Source: FEN-1297 sp963787005 (GTDB lineage: Bacteria > Bacteroidota > Ignavibacteria > Ignavibacteriales > Ignavibacteriaceae). Taken from it: a stretch of DNA of 64,000 nucleotides. Position 1 is the first letter of the stretch. Each line of letters begins with the position of its first letter. Position numbers and translations under genes: made by a program. Location: NCBI GenBank assembly GCA_963787005.1, contig CAWBBX010000091.1:1-64000 (forward strand). The letters are read 5' to 3'. Below the pieces are notes generated by a model, which did not search any database, was not told the origin of the DNA, and was given only the letters and a program-made list of their open reading frames with translations. This document shows, piece after piece, positions 33,258 through 42,816 of the stretch.

Positions 33258-35285
33258 ATGAAATTACTATTAACCGCACTCCTGCTTATCCCGTTTATGA
33301 TTACAGCACAGACGAAAAAACCGCTGACGGTGAACGATCTGTGGGCAATGAAGAGGATAGGGACGATGGACCTTTCGCCCGACGGCAAGACAATTGCCTT
33401 TACGGTAACGACTTATAGTATGAAGGATAACAAAGGCAATACCGATATTTATCTCATCGATTCTAACGGCAAGAACCTGCGCCCTTTGAAGAATTCTGAT
33501 AAAAGCGAATCGGCACCGGAGTTTTTACCCGACGGTAAGTCTATCTCTTATATAGTTGATGACCAGGTGCATACCTGCAATCTCGACGGAAAGAACGATA
33601 AACAGGTAACCGGTCTTTATACCGGCATATCGGACTACAAATGGTCGCACGACGGCAAGAAGATGCTGATAATATCTTCCGTTTATGCCGATTGTCCCGA
33701 CCAGGCATGCAACAAAGAAACCGATGAAAAGAAGAAAGATACCAAAGCCGACGTCCGCATCATCAAACATCTTATGTTCAGATCCTGGAACAGGTGGCTC
33801 AACGATAAGAGAAGCCATCTTTTCATGTTTAACCTGACAGCGAATAAATATTATGATCTGAATTGGAAAATGCACAACGACGTTCCGCCGCTTGATCTCG
33901 GCAGCGGTAATGATTTCAACTTCTCGCCGAACGATAAAGAAATCGCTTACACCATGAATCCCAACGAAGTTGTTGCTACAAGCACGAACAATGAAATTTA
34001 TACAGTAAATATTGCCGACGTTAAGTCGAACGAAAAAGTTCCCGCGAAAAAAATATCCAAGAGTATGGGAGTGGACAATCAGCCGGTTTATTCGCCAGAC
34101 GGAAAGTACATAGCTTTCTGCTCTATGCTGGTGCCCGGACACGAATCGGATCAGCAGTTCCTTTTCTTATACGACCGTGCTGCCGGCTCACTTAAGAATC
34201 TTACAAAGGGACTTGATCGATCGGTAGGACAAGTTGTGTGGTCTCCGGATTCGAAAACAATTTACTTCACAGCCAACAATGAGATTTTTAATTCTGTTTA
34301 TAAAACCGATGTCGCTACCGGAAAGACCGAAGTGATTTTGAAAGATCACAGCAACACGGGACTTATTGTTTCTCCGGACGGAAAGACAATTTATTTCAAG
34401 CAGCAAAAATCAACCCGGCCTTATGAATTATTTTCGATGAACAGCGACGGCGGAGACGTAAAGCAGATTACTCATCTTAACAAAGAGCGTCTGGCGAATA
34501 TAGAGATGAATCCGGTTGAAACTTTCTGGTGCGAAGGAGATCAGGGGCACAAAGTGCAGTCGATACTTGTTAAGCCGCCGTTCTTCGATCCCGCTAAAAA
34601 ATATCCTTTGATATTTTTAATCCACGGCGGACCGCAGGGCCACTGGGAAGATGATTTTCACTACCGCTGGAATACTGAACTGTTCGCGTCTAAGGGATAC
34701 GTAGTAATCGCACCCAACCCTACAGGCAGCACGGGCTACGGACAGGCTTTTACGAACGCGGTATCTAAAGACTGGGGAGGAAGGCCGTATAACGATCTGA
34801 TGGACGTGTACGATTACGCGTTAAAGAATTTTAACTATATTGATTCCAAGAATACTTTCGCCGCGGGCGCTTCCTACGGCGGCTTCATGATAAACTGGAT
34901 CGAGGGACATACCGACAGGTTCAACGCTCTCGTCTCTCACGACGGCGTGTTCAATACAGTAAGCATGTACGGAACAACGGAAGAACTCTGGTTCCCCGAA
35001 TGGGAATTCGGAGGAACGCCCTGGACGAACAGAGAGCTTTATGAAAAATGGAATCCGCAGCGCTTCATTCAGAACGCGAAAACTCCGATGCTGATAGTTG
35101 AAGGCGCCCACGATTACAGGGTGCCCGAAGAGCAGGCGTTCCAGCTTTTTACATCGCTGCAGAGACTGGGAGTAGAGAGCAAGCTGCTTTATTATCCTAA
35201 TGAATACCATTTTGTTACCAAGCCGCAGGACGCTAAAGTCTGGTGGAATTCCATTTTTGAATGGTTCAAAGAACATAAAAAATAG
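33258..35285 (+). CDS. S9 family prolyl oligopeptidase-like peptidase
   Basis: 675 residues: signal peptide (1-18, ending ITAQ), an N-terminal beta-propeller of TolB/WD40-like blades (LSPDGKTIAFTV, VWSPDSKTIYFTA, VSPDGKTIYFKQ), and a C-terminal alpha/beta hydrolase (about 430-675). The oxyanion region is FLIHGGPQGHW, the nucleophile GASYGGFM, the acid Asp in EGAHDYRVP and the His in YPNEYHFV. It probably degrades peptides in the periplasm as a dipeptidyl or acylaminoacyl peptidase. Followed after 8 bp by the DUF1232 gene, so likely cotranscribed. Confidence 0.92.
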   Translation: MKLLLTALLLIPFMITAQTKKPLTVNDLWAMKRIGTMDLSPDGKTIAFTVTTYSMKDNKGNTDIYLIDSNGKNLRPLKNSDKSESAPEFLPDGKSISYIVDDQVHTCNLDGKNDKQVTGLYTGISDYKWSHDGKKMLIISSVYADCPDQACNKETDEKKKDTKADVRIIKHLMFRSWNRWLNDKRSHLFMFNLTANKYYDLNWKMHNDVPPLDLGSGNDFNFSPNDKEIAYTMNPNEVVATSTNNEIYTVNIADVKSNEKVPAKKISKSMGVDNQPVYSPDGKYIAFCSMLVPGHESDQQFLFLYDRAAGSLKNLTKGLDRSVGQVVWSPDSKTIYFTANNEIFNSVYKTDVATGKTEVILKDHSNTGLIVSPDGKTIYFKQQKSTRPYELFSMNSDGGDVKQITHLNKERLANIEMNPVETFWCEGDQGHKVQSILVKPPFFDPAKKYPLIFLIHGGPQGHWEDDFHYRWNTELFASKGYVVIAPNPTGSTGYGQAFTNAVSKDWGGRPYNDLMDVYDYALKNFNYIDSKNTFAAGASYGGFMINWIEGHTDRFNALVSHDGVFNTVSMYGTTEELWFPEWEFGGTPWTNRELYEKWNPQRFIQNAKTPMLIVEGAHDYRVPEEQAFQLFTSLQRLGVESKLLYYPNEYHFVTKPQDAKVWWNSIFEWFKEHKK

Positions 35286-35293
35286 GAGTTGTT

Positions 35294-35674
35294 ATGGAGG
35301 AAAATGAGCTTAATTACGATGAACTGGAAGAACTGGACGAGCTTGATTTCGGGGGTGAAACCGAACACGAAGTTGATGAGAAAGTAAAATTCGTTGAAGA
35401 AAACCTCTGGATCAAACTCGAAAGGGTCGGGAAGAAGATCTCATTTGCGAGGGACATACTTGCTTTGGTAAATTATATGAGAGATCCATTAGTCTCTTGG
35501 CACAGGAAAGCAATTGTGGTAGCCGCTTTGATTTATTTTATATCACCAATAGACGCAATTCCTGATATAACTCCTCTTGTCGGTTATCTCGATGACCTCG
35601 GTGTGATAACTGCCTTGCTCAAATTCCTCGGCAGCGAGCTCGTTCCTTACTACGATTCTAATTACAGAACATAA
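35294..35674 (+). CDS. DUF1232 (YkvA-like) protein with acidic N terminus
   Basis: 126 residues. The first 40 are strongly acidic (ELEELDELDFGGETEHEVDE), followed by a helix and the DUF1232 core: LVSWHRKAIVVAALIYFISP, PIDAIPDITPLVGYLDDLGV and ITALLKFLGSEL. The core is hydrophobic and probably membrane-associated; its function is unknown. TAGGAG ribosome site. Downstream hairpin terminator at 35708. Confidence 0.85.
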   Translation: MEENELNYDELEELDELDFGGETEHEVDEKVKFVEENLWIKLERVGKKISFARDILALVNYMRDPLVSWHRKAIVVAALIYFISPIDAIPDITPLVGYLDDLGVITALLKFLGSELVPYYDSNYRT

Positions 35675-35707
35675 CCGTTATAAATTATTTGCGGTTAAAT
35701 TTTTTTC

Positions 35708-35758
35708 AGGCGGGACCGCCTGCCGGACAGGCAAGCGCGGACCCGCCTTCATTTTTTT
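35708..35758 (+). terminator. Intrinsic terminator after the DUF1232 gene
   Basis: Outer stem GGCGGG/CCCGCC with an inner GCCTG/CAGGC stem, then a run of seven T. Confidence 0.75.
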
Positions 35759-35821
35759 ATATCATTTTCGGCGGCGGAAAATCCCGTCCGGTATTTTTAT
35801 TTAATTAGAGTGAAGGTTTAT

Positions 35822-36343
35822 ATGAATTTTAAAGTAACTAAAAATGAAACTTTGTTTAAGGGGAAGGTATTCGATCTGGTGGTTGATGAGATTAAATACG
35901 ACAGCGGAAACGGCGGTATTAGGGAAGTCGCGGTTCATCCCGGCGGCGCGGCCGTATTGCCGTTAAAAAGCGACGGAAAAATAGTGATGGTAAAGCAGTT
36001 CCGTTATCCTATGCAGAAAGTACTGCTCGAACTGCCGGCAGGAAAGCTTGAAAAGGGTGAAGATCCTATGAAGTGCGCAGTCAGAGAGCTGGAAGAGGAA
36101 ACAGGATACAAAGCAGGTAAAGTAAGAAAGCTCGGCGCTATAGCTACAACCCCCGGATTTTGTACTGAGATACTTCATATTTATCTTGCCGAGGATCTCA
36201 CGCCGGGGAACCATAACAGGGAAGAGGGGGAGTACGGCATGGAGATATTGGAATTTACTTTGGATGAGATTAAAGAAAAAATAAAATCCGGTGAGATATT
36301 CGACGCGAAGACGATCTGCGGCGTAATGATGGCGGGGCTGTAA
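35822..36343 (+). CDS. NUDIX hydrolase, ADP-ribose pyrophosphatase-like
   Basis: 173 residues from the ATG at 35822 (a GTG frame start at 35810 is less likely; AAGG lies between). The NUDIX box is complete: GKLEKGEDPMKCAVRELEEE with TGY following, fitting Gx5Ex7REUxEExGU. MVKQFRYPMQKVLLELPAGK before it is typical of ADP-sugar pyrophosphatases (NudF-like). Likely hydrolyses ADP-ribose or related compounds. Its stop codon lies inside the first REP hairpin of the transposase region. Confidence 0.9.
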   Translation: MNFKVTKNETLFKGKVFDLVVDEIKYDSGNGGIREVAVHPGGAAVLPLKSDGKIVMVKQFRYPMQKVLLELPAGKLEKGEDPMKCAVRELEEETGYKAGKVRKLGAIATTPGFCTEILHIYLAEDLTPGNHNREEGEYGMEILEFTLDEIKEKIKSGEIFDAKTICGVMMAGL

Positions 36344-36545
36344 ACGGTTGAAACCGTTGAATGGGTTTTTGTTTCAACATTGCCCCCGCGATAAATCGCG
36401 GGGAGAACCGCAAGAGATAATTTATTTTGGGAATGTAAATAGGTTAAGGTAACAAACTACTTCCATTTTCTACGGTTCTCCGCCGGATTTATCCGGCGGT
36501 AAGGTTTTCCTCCACCGCTTCTCCTGCAAACGGTTTTAACCGTCT
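36343..36545. repeat. REP unit 1 left of the transposase
   Basis: Order: AACGGTT/AACCGTT hairpin (36343-36358), CCCCGCGATAAATCGCGGGG (36384-36403), about 75 bp of spacer, CCGCCGGATTTATCCGGCGG (36480-36499), AAACGGTTTTAACCGT (36528-36543). GGAGAACCG after the second stem and CGGTTCTCC before the third are complementary, so the whole unit is also one long inverted repeat. Nearly identical to unit 3. Confidence 0.85.
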
Positions 36546-36659
36546 AATGTATTAATATTTTTCTTGCAGTTTTATCCCAAAATGATTTTATTAAAAAAAG
36601 TTTAAACTAGAGCTCTATTCTTCTCCAGATTTACCCGGCGCGAAGCTTTTCTCATTATT

Positions 36660-36978
36660 ATCCTGCAAGCGATTAAAACCGTTTTATGTTTGGTGGTCAT
36701 CCTATACCCCGCGATAAATCGCGGGGAGAATGTAACCTAATGATATTATCTGTCTCAGGGGAGTGTCTCAGACCCATCCTTACCCGATAAGGCAATTTTA
36801 AGAGATCTGTATTAGGTTGAAATCTGAAAAATGTTCTTATTTTAATTTGCGGATTTATCTGAGATTGTTTTTATTAAAACAAATTTAAATAAGACATCTA
36901 ATCTTACCGTTCTCCGCCGGATTTATCCGGCGGTAAACGCTTCTCTCATACTTCTCCTGAAAACGGTTTTAACCGTTT
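36660..36978. repeat. REP unit 2, expanded, adjoining the transposase start
   Basis: Same stems in the same order with a longer spacer: an eroded ..AAAACCGTTTT (near 36675), CCCCGCGATAAATCGCGGGG (36707-36726), CCGCCGGATTTATCCGGCGG (36914-36933), AAACGGTTTTAACCGTTT (36961-36978). It ends 42 bp before the transposase ATG. Confidence 0.8.
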
Positions 36979-37020
36979 AGTTCTATTGAGTTTTATTAGA
37001 CATTTAAATGGGAGGTAAAA

Positions 37021-37467
37021 ATGTCTATTCATTCTCACAACAAGATTTGGCTTCATTTAATTTGGGAAACAACGGGGAAACAGAAGATCATTCTTCCTGA
37101 ATCGAGGAAAAAGATTTCCAATCTATTATATGAGTATAGCAGGAAGAAAAACATTTTTATGAAGATAAACTACGTTAATGCGGATCATGTCCATGCACTG
37201 GTAGATTTACCGACTAATGTAAATCCCGAGGAATGTATTAAATTATTCAAAGGCGGATCGTCATATTATATAAACAAGGAGGGAATTACTAAATTTAAGT
37301 TCTCCTGGGGAAAAGGTTACGGAGTATTTTCTGTATCCCCGTCGCAATTAAATAAAGTTGTAAGTTATATAAAGAATCAAAAGGAACATCATAGAGTTAA
37401 AACTTTTGAGGAGGAGTTTCAGTTATTTCTTAGAAGTTATGGTATCGCGGGTGGGAAAAACGGTTAA
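37021..37467 (+). mobile_element. IS200-like Y1 transposase (REP-associated type)
   Basis: 148-residue Y1 HUH transposase. HUH pair HVH at 56-58 in NADHVHALVDLP; FSWGKGYGVFSVSPSQ at about 94-109; catalytic Tyr116 in VSYIKNQKEHHRVKTFEEEF. The full-length frame looks intact and has GGGAGG 8 bp upstream. REP hairpins flank it on both sides, and its stop codon is part of one (37458-37475). No IS605 TnpB partner is present. The arrangement fits a domesticated REP-associated tyrosine transposase (RAYT) or a single-gene IS200 with its hairpin ends. Motifs are firm; the RAYT role is inference. Confidence 0.9.
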
Positions 37468-37658
37468 AACCGTTTAATGTTTTTTTTGTATCATGTACCC
37501 CCGCGATAAATCGCGGGGAGAACCGCAAGATATAATTTAATTTTGGGACTGTAAATAGTTTAAGGTAACAAACCACTTTCATTTTCTACGGTTCTCCGCC
37601 GGATTTATCCGGCGGTAAGGGCTTTGGGCAACATTTCAGGAAACGGTTTTAACCGTTT
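37458..37658. repeat. REP unit 3 right of the transposase
   Basis: AAACGGTTAAAACCGTTT (37458-37475, containing the transposase stop), CCCCGCGATAAATCGCGGGG (37499-37518), a spacer almost the same as unit 1 (taatttaattttggga ... taaggtaacaaacc), CCGCCGGATTTATCCGGCGG (37596-37615), AAACGGTTTTAACCGTTT (37641-37658). Confidence 0.85.
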
Positions 37659-37726
37659 ATTCATCCCCATTTTTGAAATTACACCTAAAATAAGCTAAAT
37701 TATTCCCGTAAAATTTAATTGAGAAT

Positions 37727-39436
37727 ATGCTAAAATCGCTTAAAGTAAAAGACTACGCACTGATCGAAGAGATAGATGTCGAATTCGACAGGGGGCTGAA
37801 TATTATTACCGGTGAGACGGGTGCGGGTAAATCGATTCTCATCGACGCGATGGGATTGTTGCTGGGCGACAGGGCTTCCACCGAGGTTGTCCGCAAGGGC
37901 GCGGTTAAGTCGATCGTCGAAGGAATTTTCAACGTTGAGGGAAATAAGAAGGTAAAGCGTATGCTCTCGGAAAACGATCTTGAATATTTCCCGGAGCTTA
38001 TAATGCGCAGAGAGATATCCCTCAAAGGATCCAATAGATGCTTTGTAAACGATACGCCTGTTCAACTTGCGCTTATCAAAGAACTCGGCAACCTTCTCGT
38101 CGATCTTCACGGCCAGCACGAACATCAGTCGCTCCTGCGCACCGAAACCCACATCGATTTTCTGGACGAGTTTGGCAGTATCGATGATCTTAAGGAAGAA
38201 TACCGGAAACATTTCGGCGAACTGTCTGCCCTAAACCGCGAGCTTGCTTCCTTGAAAGAAAGAGAAGCATCACTTAAGGAAAGGAAAGATCTCTACGCTT
38301 TTCAGATAAAGGAAATCGATGCCGTCTCGCCCGAAGAAGGAGAGGAGGATAAGCTAGAAGAAGAGCTGAATATCCTGGAGAACTCGGAGAAGCTGATGGA
38401 GCTTACTTCATCGATATATAATAAGCTATATGAAGGTGACGACTCGGTTAATGATTCTCTCGGCGAGATACAGGAAGCTCTTGAAGAACTTCAGAATATC
38501 GACAAATCATTCGTGGAGATAGGCGGCGAGTTCGAGACTGTACTCACTCTTATCGGCGACATCTCAAAATTTATGAGAGATTATAATTCGAGGATCGACG
38601 TCGATCCCGGCCGCCTTGAAGAAATGAGGGAACGGCTCAGGGCTTTGAGCCTGCTCAAGAAAAAATACGGCGGCTCGGTTAAATTGATAATTGAACACAG
38701 AAAGAAACTCGGAGATGAATATGATCTCGCAGAAAATTATTCGGGCAGCATAGCCAAACTCGAAAAGGATATTAAGGATCTTAGAGTAAAATGCGGAGCC
38801 GCCGCTGCCAAGCTTTCGACTAAGAGAAAAGAGATTTCAAAGAAAGTACAGAAAGAAATCCGCGACGTGCTTAGTTACCTCGGCATACCCGATTCGGTTT
38901 TTAATGTTAATATGATGAGAACTGAAGCCGACGTTAAAAAGGACGATTATATCCTTGCGGACGGTAAAGCCTATAAATACGATTCGTCCGGGATCGACGG
39001 GATAGAATTTTTCATCTCCACCAACGCGGGTGAGGACCCGAAGCCGCTCGCTAAGGTAGCTTCGGGAGGAGAAATATCCAGAATAATGCTCGGACTGAAA
39101 ACCATCCTCGCCAAAAACGATAAGCTTCCGCTTTTAATATTCGATGAAATAGATACAGGAGTAAGCGGAAGGATAGCCCAGAAAGTCGGGCAAGCGCTTA
39201 AATCCCTGGCTGATTTTCATCAGATCATATCAATTACGCATCTCCCCCAAATTGCCGGACTGGCGGATCATCATTTTGCCGTAGAAAAATCTAAGCGCGA
39301 CGGCAGGGTAGTTAGCTTTATTAAAAAGCTAAATGATGATGAGCGTGTTAAAGAAGTTGCAAAGCTCATGAGCGGTGAAGCTGTCACCGACGCGAGCCTT
39401 AAAGGCGCAAGGGAATTAATGGGACAGAAAAAATAA
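37727..39436 (+). CDS. recN: DNA repair protein RecN
   Basis: SMC-like ATPase of double-strand break repair; 569 residues (E. coli 553). Walker A GETGAGKSILIDAMG near residue 30, LVDLHGQHEHQSLL (about 125-138), two coiled-coil arms flanking a hinge at about 160-370, signature GGEISRIMLGLKTIL, Walker B PLLIFDEIDTGVSG and the switch His in SITHLPQIAGLADHH. Starts ATG after a REP-rich gap; probably monocistronic. Confidence 0.95.
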   Translation: MLKSLKVKDYALIEEIDVEFDRGLNIITGETGAGKSILIDAMGLLLGDRASTEVVRKGAVKSIVEGIFNVEGNKKVKRMLSENDLEYFPELIMRREISLKGSNRCFVNDTPVQLALIKELGNLLVDLHGQHEHQSLLRTETHIDFLDEFGSIDDLKEEYRKHFGELSALNRELASLKEREASLKERKDLYAFQIKEIDAVSPEEGEEDKLEEELNILENSEKLMELTSSIYNKLYEGDDSVNDSLGEIQEALEELQNIDKSFVEIGGEFETVLTLIGDISKFMRDYNSRIDVDPGRLEEMRERLRALSLLKKKYGGSVKLIIEHRKKLGDEYDLAENYSGSIAKLEKDIKDLRVKCGAAAAKLSTKRKEISKKVQKEIRDVLSYLGIPDSVFNVNMMRTEADVKKDDYILADGKAYKYDSSGIDGIEFFISTNAGEDPKPLAKVASGGEISRIMLGLKTILAKNDKLPLLIFDEIDTGVSGRIAQKVGQALKSLADFHQIISITHLPQIAGLADHHFAVEKSKRDGRVVSFIKKLNDDERVKEVAKLMSGEAVTDASLKGARELMGQKK

Positions 39437-39576
39437 AAGGAAATTTCTCCCCCCTTCACACAACTGATTGTGCTTTAAAGTACTTAGCACATTTCTTAGT
39501 TGCATTAAATCTTGAGATTCTTCAAATTTATGCTGCGGATCATTTGCAATACTCTAAACATTTAAAGGCCAAATTG

Positions 39577-40458
39577 ATGAAAAAAACTGTTGTTTTGTTT
39601 TGCTTATCATTATTAATTGCGAAACCTGCTTATTCACAGCAAGATCAATTCAGCGCACTGAGTGAAAGCGAAGTATCCAACTTTGCGCAGCCGCTTGCTA
39701 CTACTTTGGGAACAGGATTAAACTCAGGCGGGTTTTACACCGCTCACATTCCGAGTTTTTTCGGTATGTCCATCAGTCTCCGGGGAATGATTATCTCTAT
39801 ACCGAGCAGTCAAATGACGTTTACTCCCAATCTTCCGGCAGGGTACAAAGCCGACCAGCCTACCCCGACGTTTTGGGGCGATAAAAACGGTACAATCTAT
39901 ACCGGGCCCGACGGTTATATTACATATCCGGGCGGCATTGATCAGAAGAGCGTTCCTTTCGGCGTACCGCAGGTTACGGGAAGTTTCATGGGAACAGAGG
40001 TTTTGATAAGATACCTGCCGAGTATAAAAGTGGGCGATAAAAATATAAATTATTTCGGCTTCGGCATCCGCCACAGCATAAGCCAGTATATTCCTTTAAT
40101 TCCTGTCGATGTGGCGGTTCAGTTTCTTTACAATAAGCTGACGGTAACGGACGTAATAAGCGCAAGTACACTCGCATTCAACGGCGAGGTAAGCAAGACA
40201 TTCGGAATTTTCACTGCGTACGGCGGGCTCCAGTACGAATCCTCAAAATTTGATCTCAGCTATACGATTAAGGGAGATCCCAACAGCGGAGATCCGGCAC
40301 TCAGACAGGATAGGGACGTTAAGGCAAGCGTAAACGGGAAGGATAATTTCAGGGTAATAATAGGAGGTTCTCTTAAAGCGGGCTTTCTTGTTATTAACGC
40401 CGATTATAACATCACCAACCAGCCGGTAATTTCGGGCGGCTTATCATTTGAATTTTAA
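39577..40458 (+). CDS. Exported DUF6588-like barrel protein
   Basis: About 293 residues from the ATG at 39577 (AAAGG 8 bp before; the longer frame from 39544 lacks a signal at its start). Signal peptide MKKTVVLFCLSLLIAKPAYS, then glycine-rich strands (LGTGLNSGGFYTAHIPSFFG, INYFGFGIRHSISQYIPLIP, IFTAYGGLQYESSKFDLSY, ISGGLSFEF) ending in phenylalanine. Pattern and length resemble proteins labelled DUF6588; function unknown. Partnered by the lipoprotein gene that starts 12 bp later. Confidence 0.72.
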   Translation: MKKTVVLFCLSLLIAKPAYSQQDQFSALSESEVSNFAQPLATTLGTGLNSGGFYTAHIPSFFGMSISLRGMIISIPSSQMTFTPNLPAGYKADQPTPTFWGDKNGTIYTGPDGYITYPGGIDQKSVPFGVPQVTGSFMGTEVLIRYLPSIKVGDKNINYFGFGIRHSISQYIPLIPVDVAVQFLYNKLTVTDVISASTLAFNGEVSKTFGIFTAYGGLQYESSKFDLSYTIKGDPNSGDPALRQDRDVKASVNGKDNFRVIIGGSLKAGFLVINADYNITNQPVISGGLSFEF

Positions 40459-40470
40459 ATGGAGAAAAAA

Positions 40471-41016
40471 ATGAAAAAATATTTAATTAAATTATCCTTT
40501 GTTGCCTTATTAATTATGCCGTTTGCTTTTTCCGGCTGTATTCTCGATGCGCTGAATACGTTGACCCAGAATATTCCTATAACTCAGGAATTCACCGTAA
40601 CCAACAGCACCGAATCGTCCTACTCGGAGACGGAAACCGCAGACTTAAGCAACTCTTCCACTTATCAAAAATACTCGGATAAAATAGACTCTATTACTTT
40701 CGCGCAAGCCCAGTTCAGAACTAAAAACGTTTCACCTTCTAATATGACTGGTAACGTTAATCTTACTTTAAAAGATAGTAACGGCAACCTTTTGTTCACT
40801 TATCCGTTAGGTCAAATTACTCCTGCTTATTATAAAACTACACCGTATCAATTAAAGTTATCATCGGCACAGATAGGATTAATTAACAACTACTTGTCAA
40901 CGCTGTCGAATAAAAAGTTTCAAGCAACTTTATCCATTGATAATATTTCTCCCACACCTTACAGTCTGAACGCCGTGATAGACATAGCCTTTACTATGAC
41001 GGTTAATACTCAATAG
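40471..41016 (+). CDS. Lipoprotein of unknown function
   Basis: About 181 residues. The ATG at 40459 directly after the previous stop is possible, but GGAG at 40461-40464 points to the ATG at 40471. Signal with lipobox FAFSGC (Cys at about 22), then a Ser/Thr/Asn-rich beta protein with no recognised domain. Cotranscribed with the barrel-like protein before it. Likely outer-membrane anchored. Confidence 0.72.
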   Translation: MKKYLIKLSFVALLIMPFAFSGCILDALNTLTQNIPITQEFTVTNSTESSYSETETADLSNSSTYQKYSDKIDSITFAQAQFRTKNVSPSNMTGNVNLTLKDSNGNLLFTYPLGQITPAYYKTTPYQLKLSSAQIGLINNYLSTLSNKKFQATLSIDNISPTPYSLNAVIDIAFTMTVNTQ

Positions 41017-41045
41017 ATAAGATCATTGTTTATAAATTTATTAAT

Positions 41046-41077
41046 ATCCCTGCGGTTTCCGCCGCGGGGATTTTTTT
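41046..41077 (+). terminator. Intrinsic terminator of the lipoprotein gene
   Basis: ATCCCTGCGG, TTTC, then CCGCGGGGAT (one mismatch) and seven T. Confidence 0.75.
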
Positions 41078-41122
41078 ATATAGTGCTGAAAATATGGGTA
41101 ATATTTTTAATAAGAATGAAAT

Positions 41123-41151
41123 AAAAAAGGCGGCCTGTTAAGCCGCCTTTT
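41123..41151. terminator. Bidirectional terminator between convergent pairs
   Basis: AAAAGGCGGC, CTGTTAA, GCCGCCTTTT: a 10-bp stem with A and T tracts on the two sides, placed between the + strand lipoprotein gene and the - strand one. Confidence 0.85.
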
Positions 41152-41166
41152 GAAGTTTTATTATAG

Positions 41167-42802
41167 TTAGTTGCAGTCTACGCCGAAATAAACGGTAACG
41201 TTTTGACCGTCAATGTTCGGATTATTATCGCTTGTTAATGTGGTCAGAACGCCGTTAATTTTAATTTCTCCGTAATACAACCCCGATGTATCGAAATTAC
41301 TGGACAGTTCCCCGTTTGATCCTATCGTTACATCACCTTCATAAGTCTCGTTCTGGTAAGTAACCGAAACAGTGTATACGCCGGGTTCTATATTTAATGC
41401 TTCCCGCACCGTTTTCTATTACTCCCGGATGCTTATTGCCTTCATCACTTTTTAACCAGAAGACGTAGCTTGCAGATGACAGGTTGCCTATTGTGAGGGG
41501 ATCGGTGTTTTTGCAGACCCCTTTTCCGGCAAATGCAATGTGGAATGTCTTAGGAATGGCACTTAAGTTAATTGTAACGGCATTTGTACCGCAGTCCGCT
41601 GTAAACCTGGAAGATACTTCAACTGTTCCGTATTTGAATACGTAAGTGTCGCCGCTGTTTACTGGTATGCTTCCGTTAATAAGCTCACTGCCGTTTATAC
41701 TTCCTTGAGGAACCAGCTGTCCGGAAGAAACCATGTACAAGTCGAAGCCGTAAGAAGAGACTTCGCTCTGTGTGCTCTGCAGGAACGCGTCGCAAGCCCC
41801 GGTTTCCTTTCCAAGATAGTTATATTTATACGTAAGGGAATTAATACTTACGTTAGCGCTGTTGCCGTTCAGCATTACGCCGGAAATTTTACGCATTGAG
41901 CCGGAAGCGCCGCTTACCGTTCCTTCGCCGATCTGCACGGGCTCTCCCGTATTTGGGTCTATCGCGTAAACGTATAGTGCATCGCCGGGCTGGTAATTCA
42001 AATCGGCCGGGAGAGGCAGGCTCAGCTGAATTTTCTGGCTTGAATTAATTTGGTTGACCACCTGTCCGCTTTGATTTTGAATTTGAACCGAAAAAGACAT
42101 TCCCGGCTGAAATCTTGTAGTGCTGTTAACGTTAAAGTTCTGCGACGCAACGTTGCTGTTTTCACCGGTAACTGGGGTTGTTGTAATAGTAGTTGTAAGG
42201 TTGCCGCTAACGGGACTTCCGGAAGCATCGGTTAGTTGTGTTCCGGGATTAATCGTAACCGTGGTGCCGTTCTCGGTGCTTACGTTAACTGTATCTGTTA
42301 CCGTTCCGCTGTTATTGGACGAACCCGATGTATCGGTCTGGGTTACCGTGTTAGGGGGAGGAGCGGTGCTGCTCGTCAAATATACCGTCTTAGTTATAAA
42401 TCCGTTACTGTTTAATGTTACTTTCGAAACATAATCATTATAACCGCTGCTTGTGGCGTTTAAAATTAAAGTAAGAGGATTGTCCTTGCTTATATTTATT
42501 CCGTCCGTAATGCTGAAACTAATGAATCCGTTTTTCGTAGTAAACTGAGTCTTTGGATTGTTGTTAACGTCGATTACCTTAGAGGCATTATCGCCTTTAA
42601 ATGTCGCGGTTAAATTTCCCTGGATAGTATTCTGCGAAACCGCGTCGGAGAAAAACATTGTAACGGTAGTTGTCCTCGATATGGTATTCAATCTAACTTC
42701 CAGTCCCTTTGTCGGGTCCACAATATTACATTGAACTAGCGACAATCCGAGGGCAACGGTTATCAGGGCTACCGTAATCTGGTATAATCTAATCTTTCGC
42801 AT
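41167..42802 (-). pseudogene. Large Thr/Ser-rich lipoprotein, frameshifted near its C terminus
   Basis: Start at 42802 (AGGAG 9 bp upstream), signal with lipobox LSLVQC. The body is Ig/carbohydrate-binding-like beta sequence with a Thr/Ser-rich linker (SSTAPPPNTVTQTDTSGSSN). At HPGVIENGAG the frame fails; deleting one G (+ strand C in 41403-41405) continues as EALNIEPGVYTVSVTYQNET to VTVYFGVDCN at 41167. Corrected length about 545. The C-terminal module (GVYTVSVTYQNETYEGDVTI) looks like a small beta domain. Function unknown; it lies 14 bp downstream of an outer membrane barrel gene. Confidence 0.72.
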
Positions 42803-42816
42803 TATGAAAACTCCTG

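Noticed and set aside
33525..34142. 205-codon open frame on the - strand inside the S9 peptidase
   Set aside because: Fully antisense to conserved propeller blades; no ribosome site or recognisable motif.
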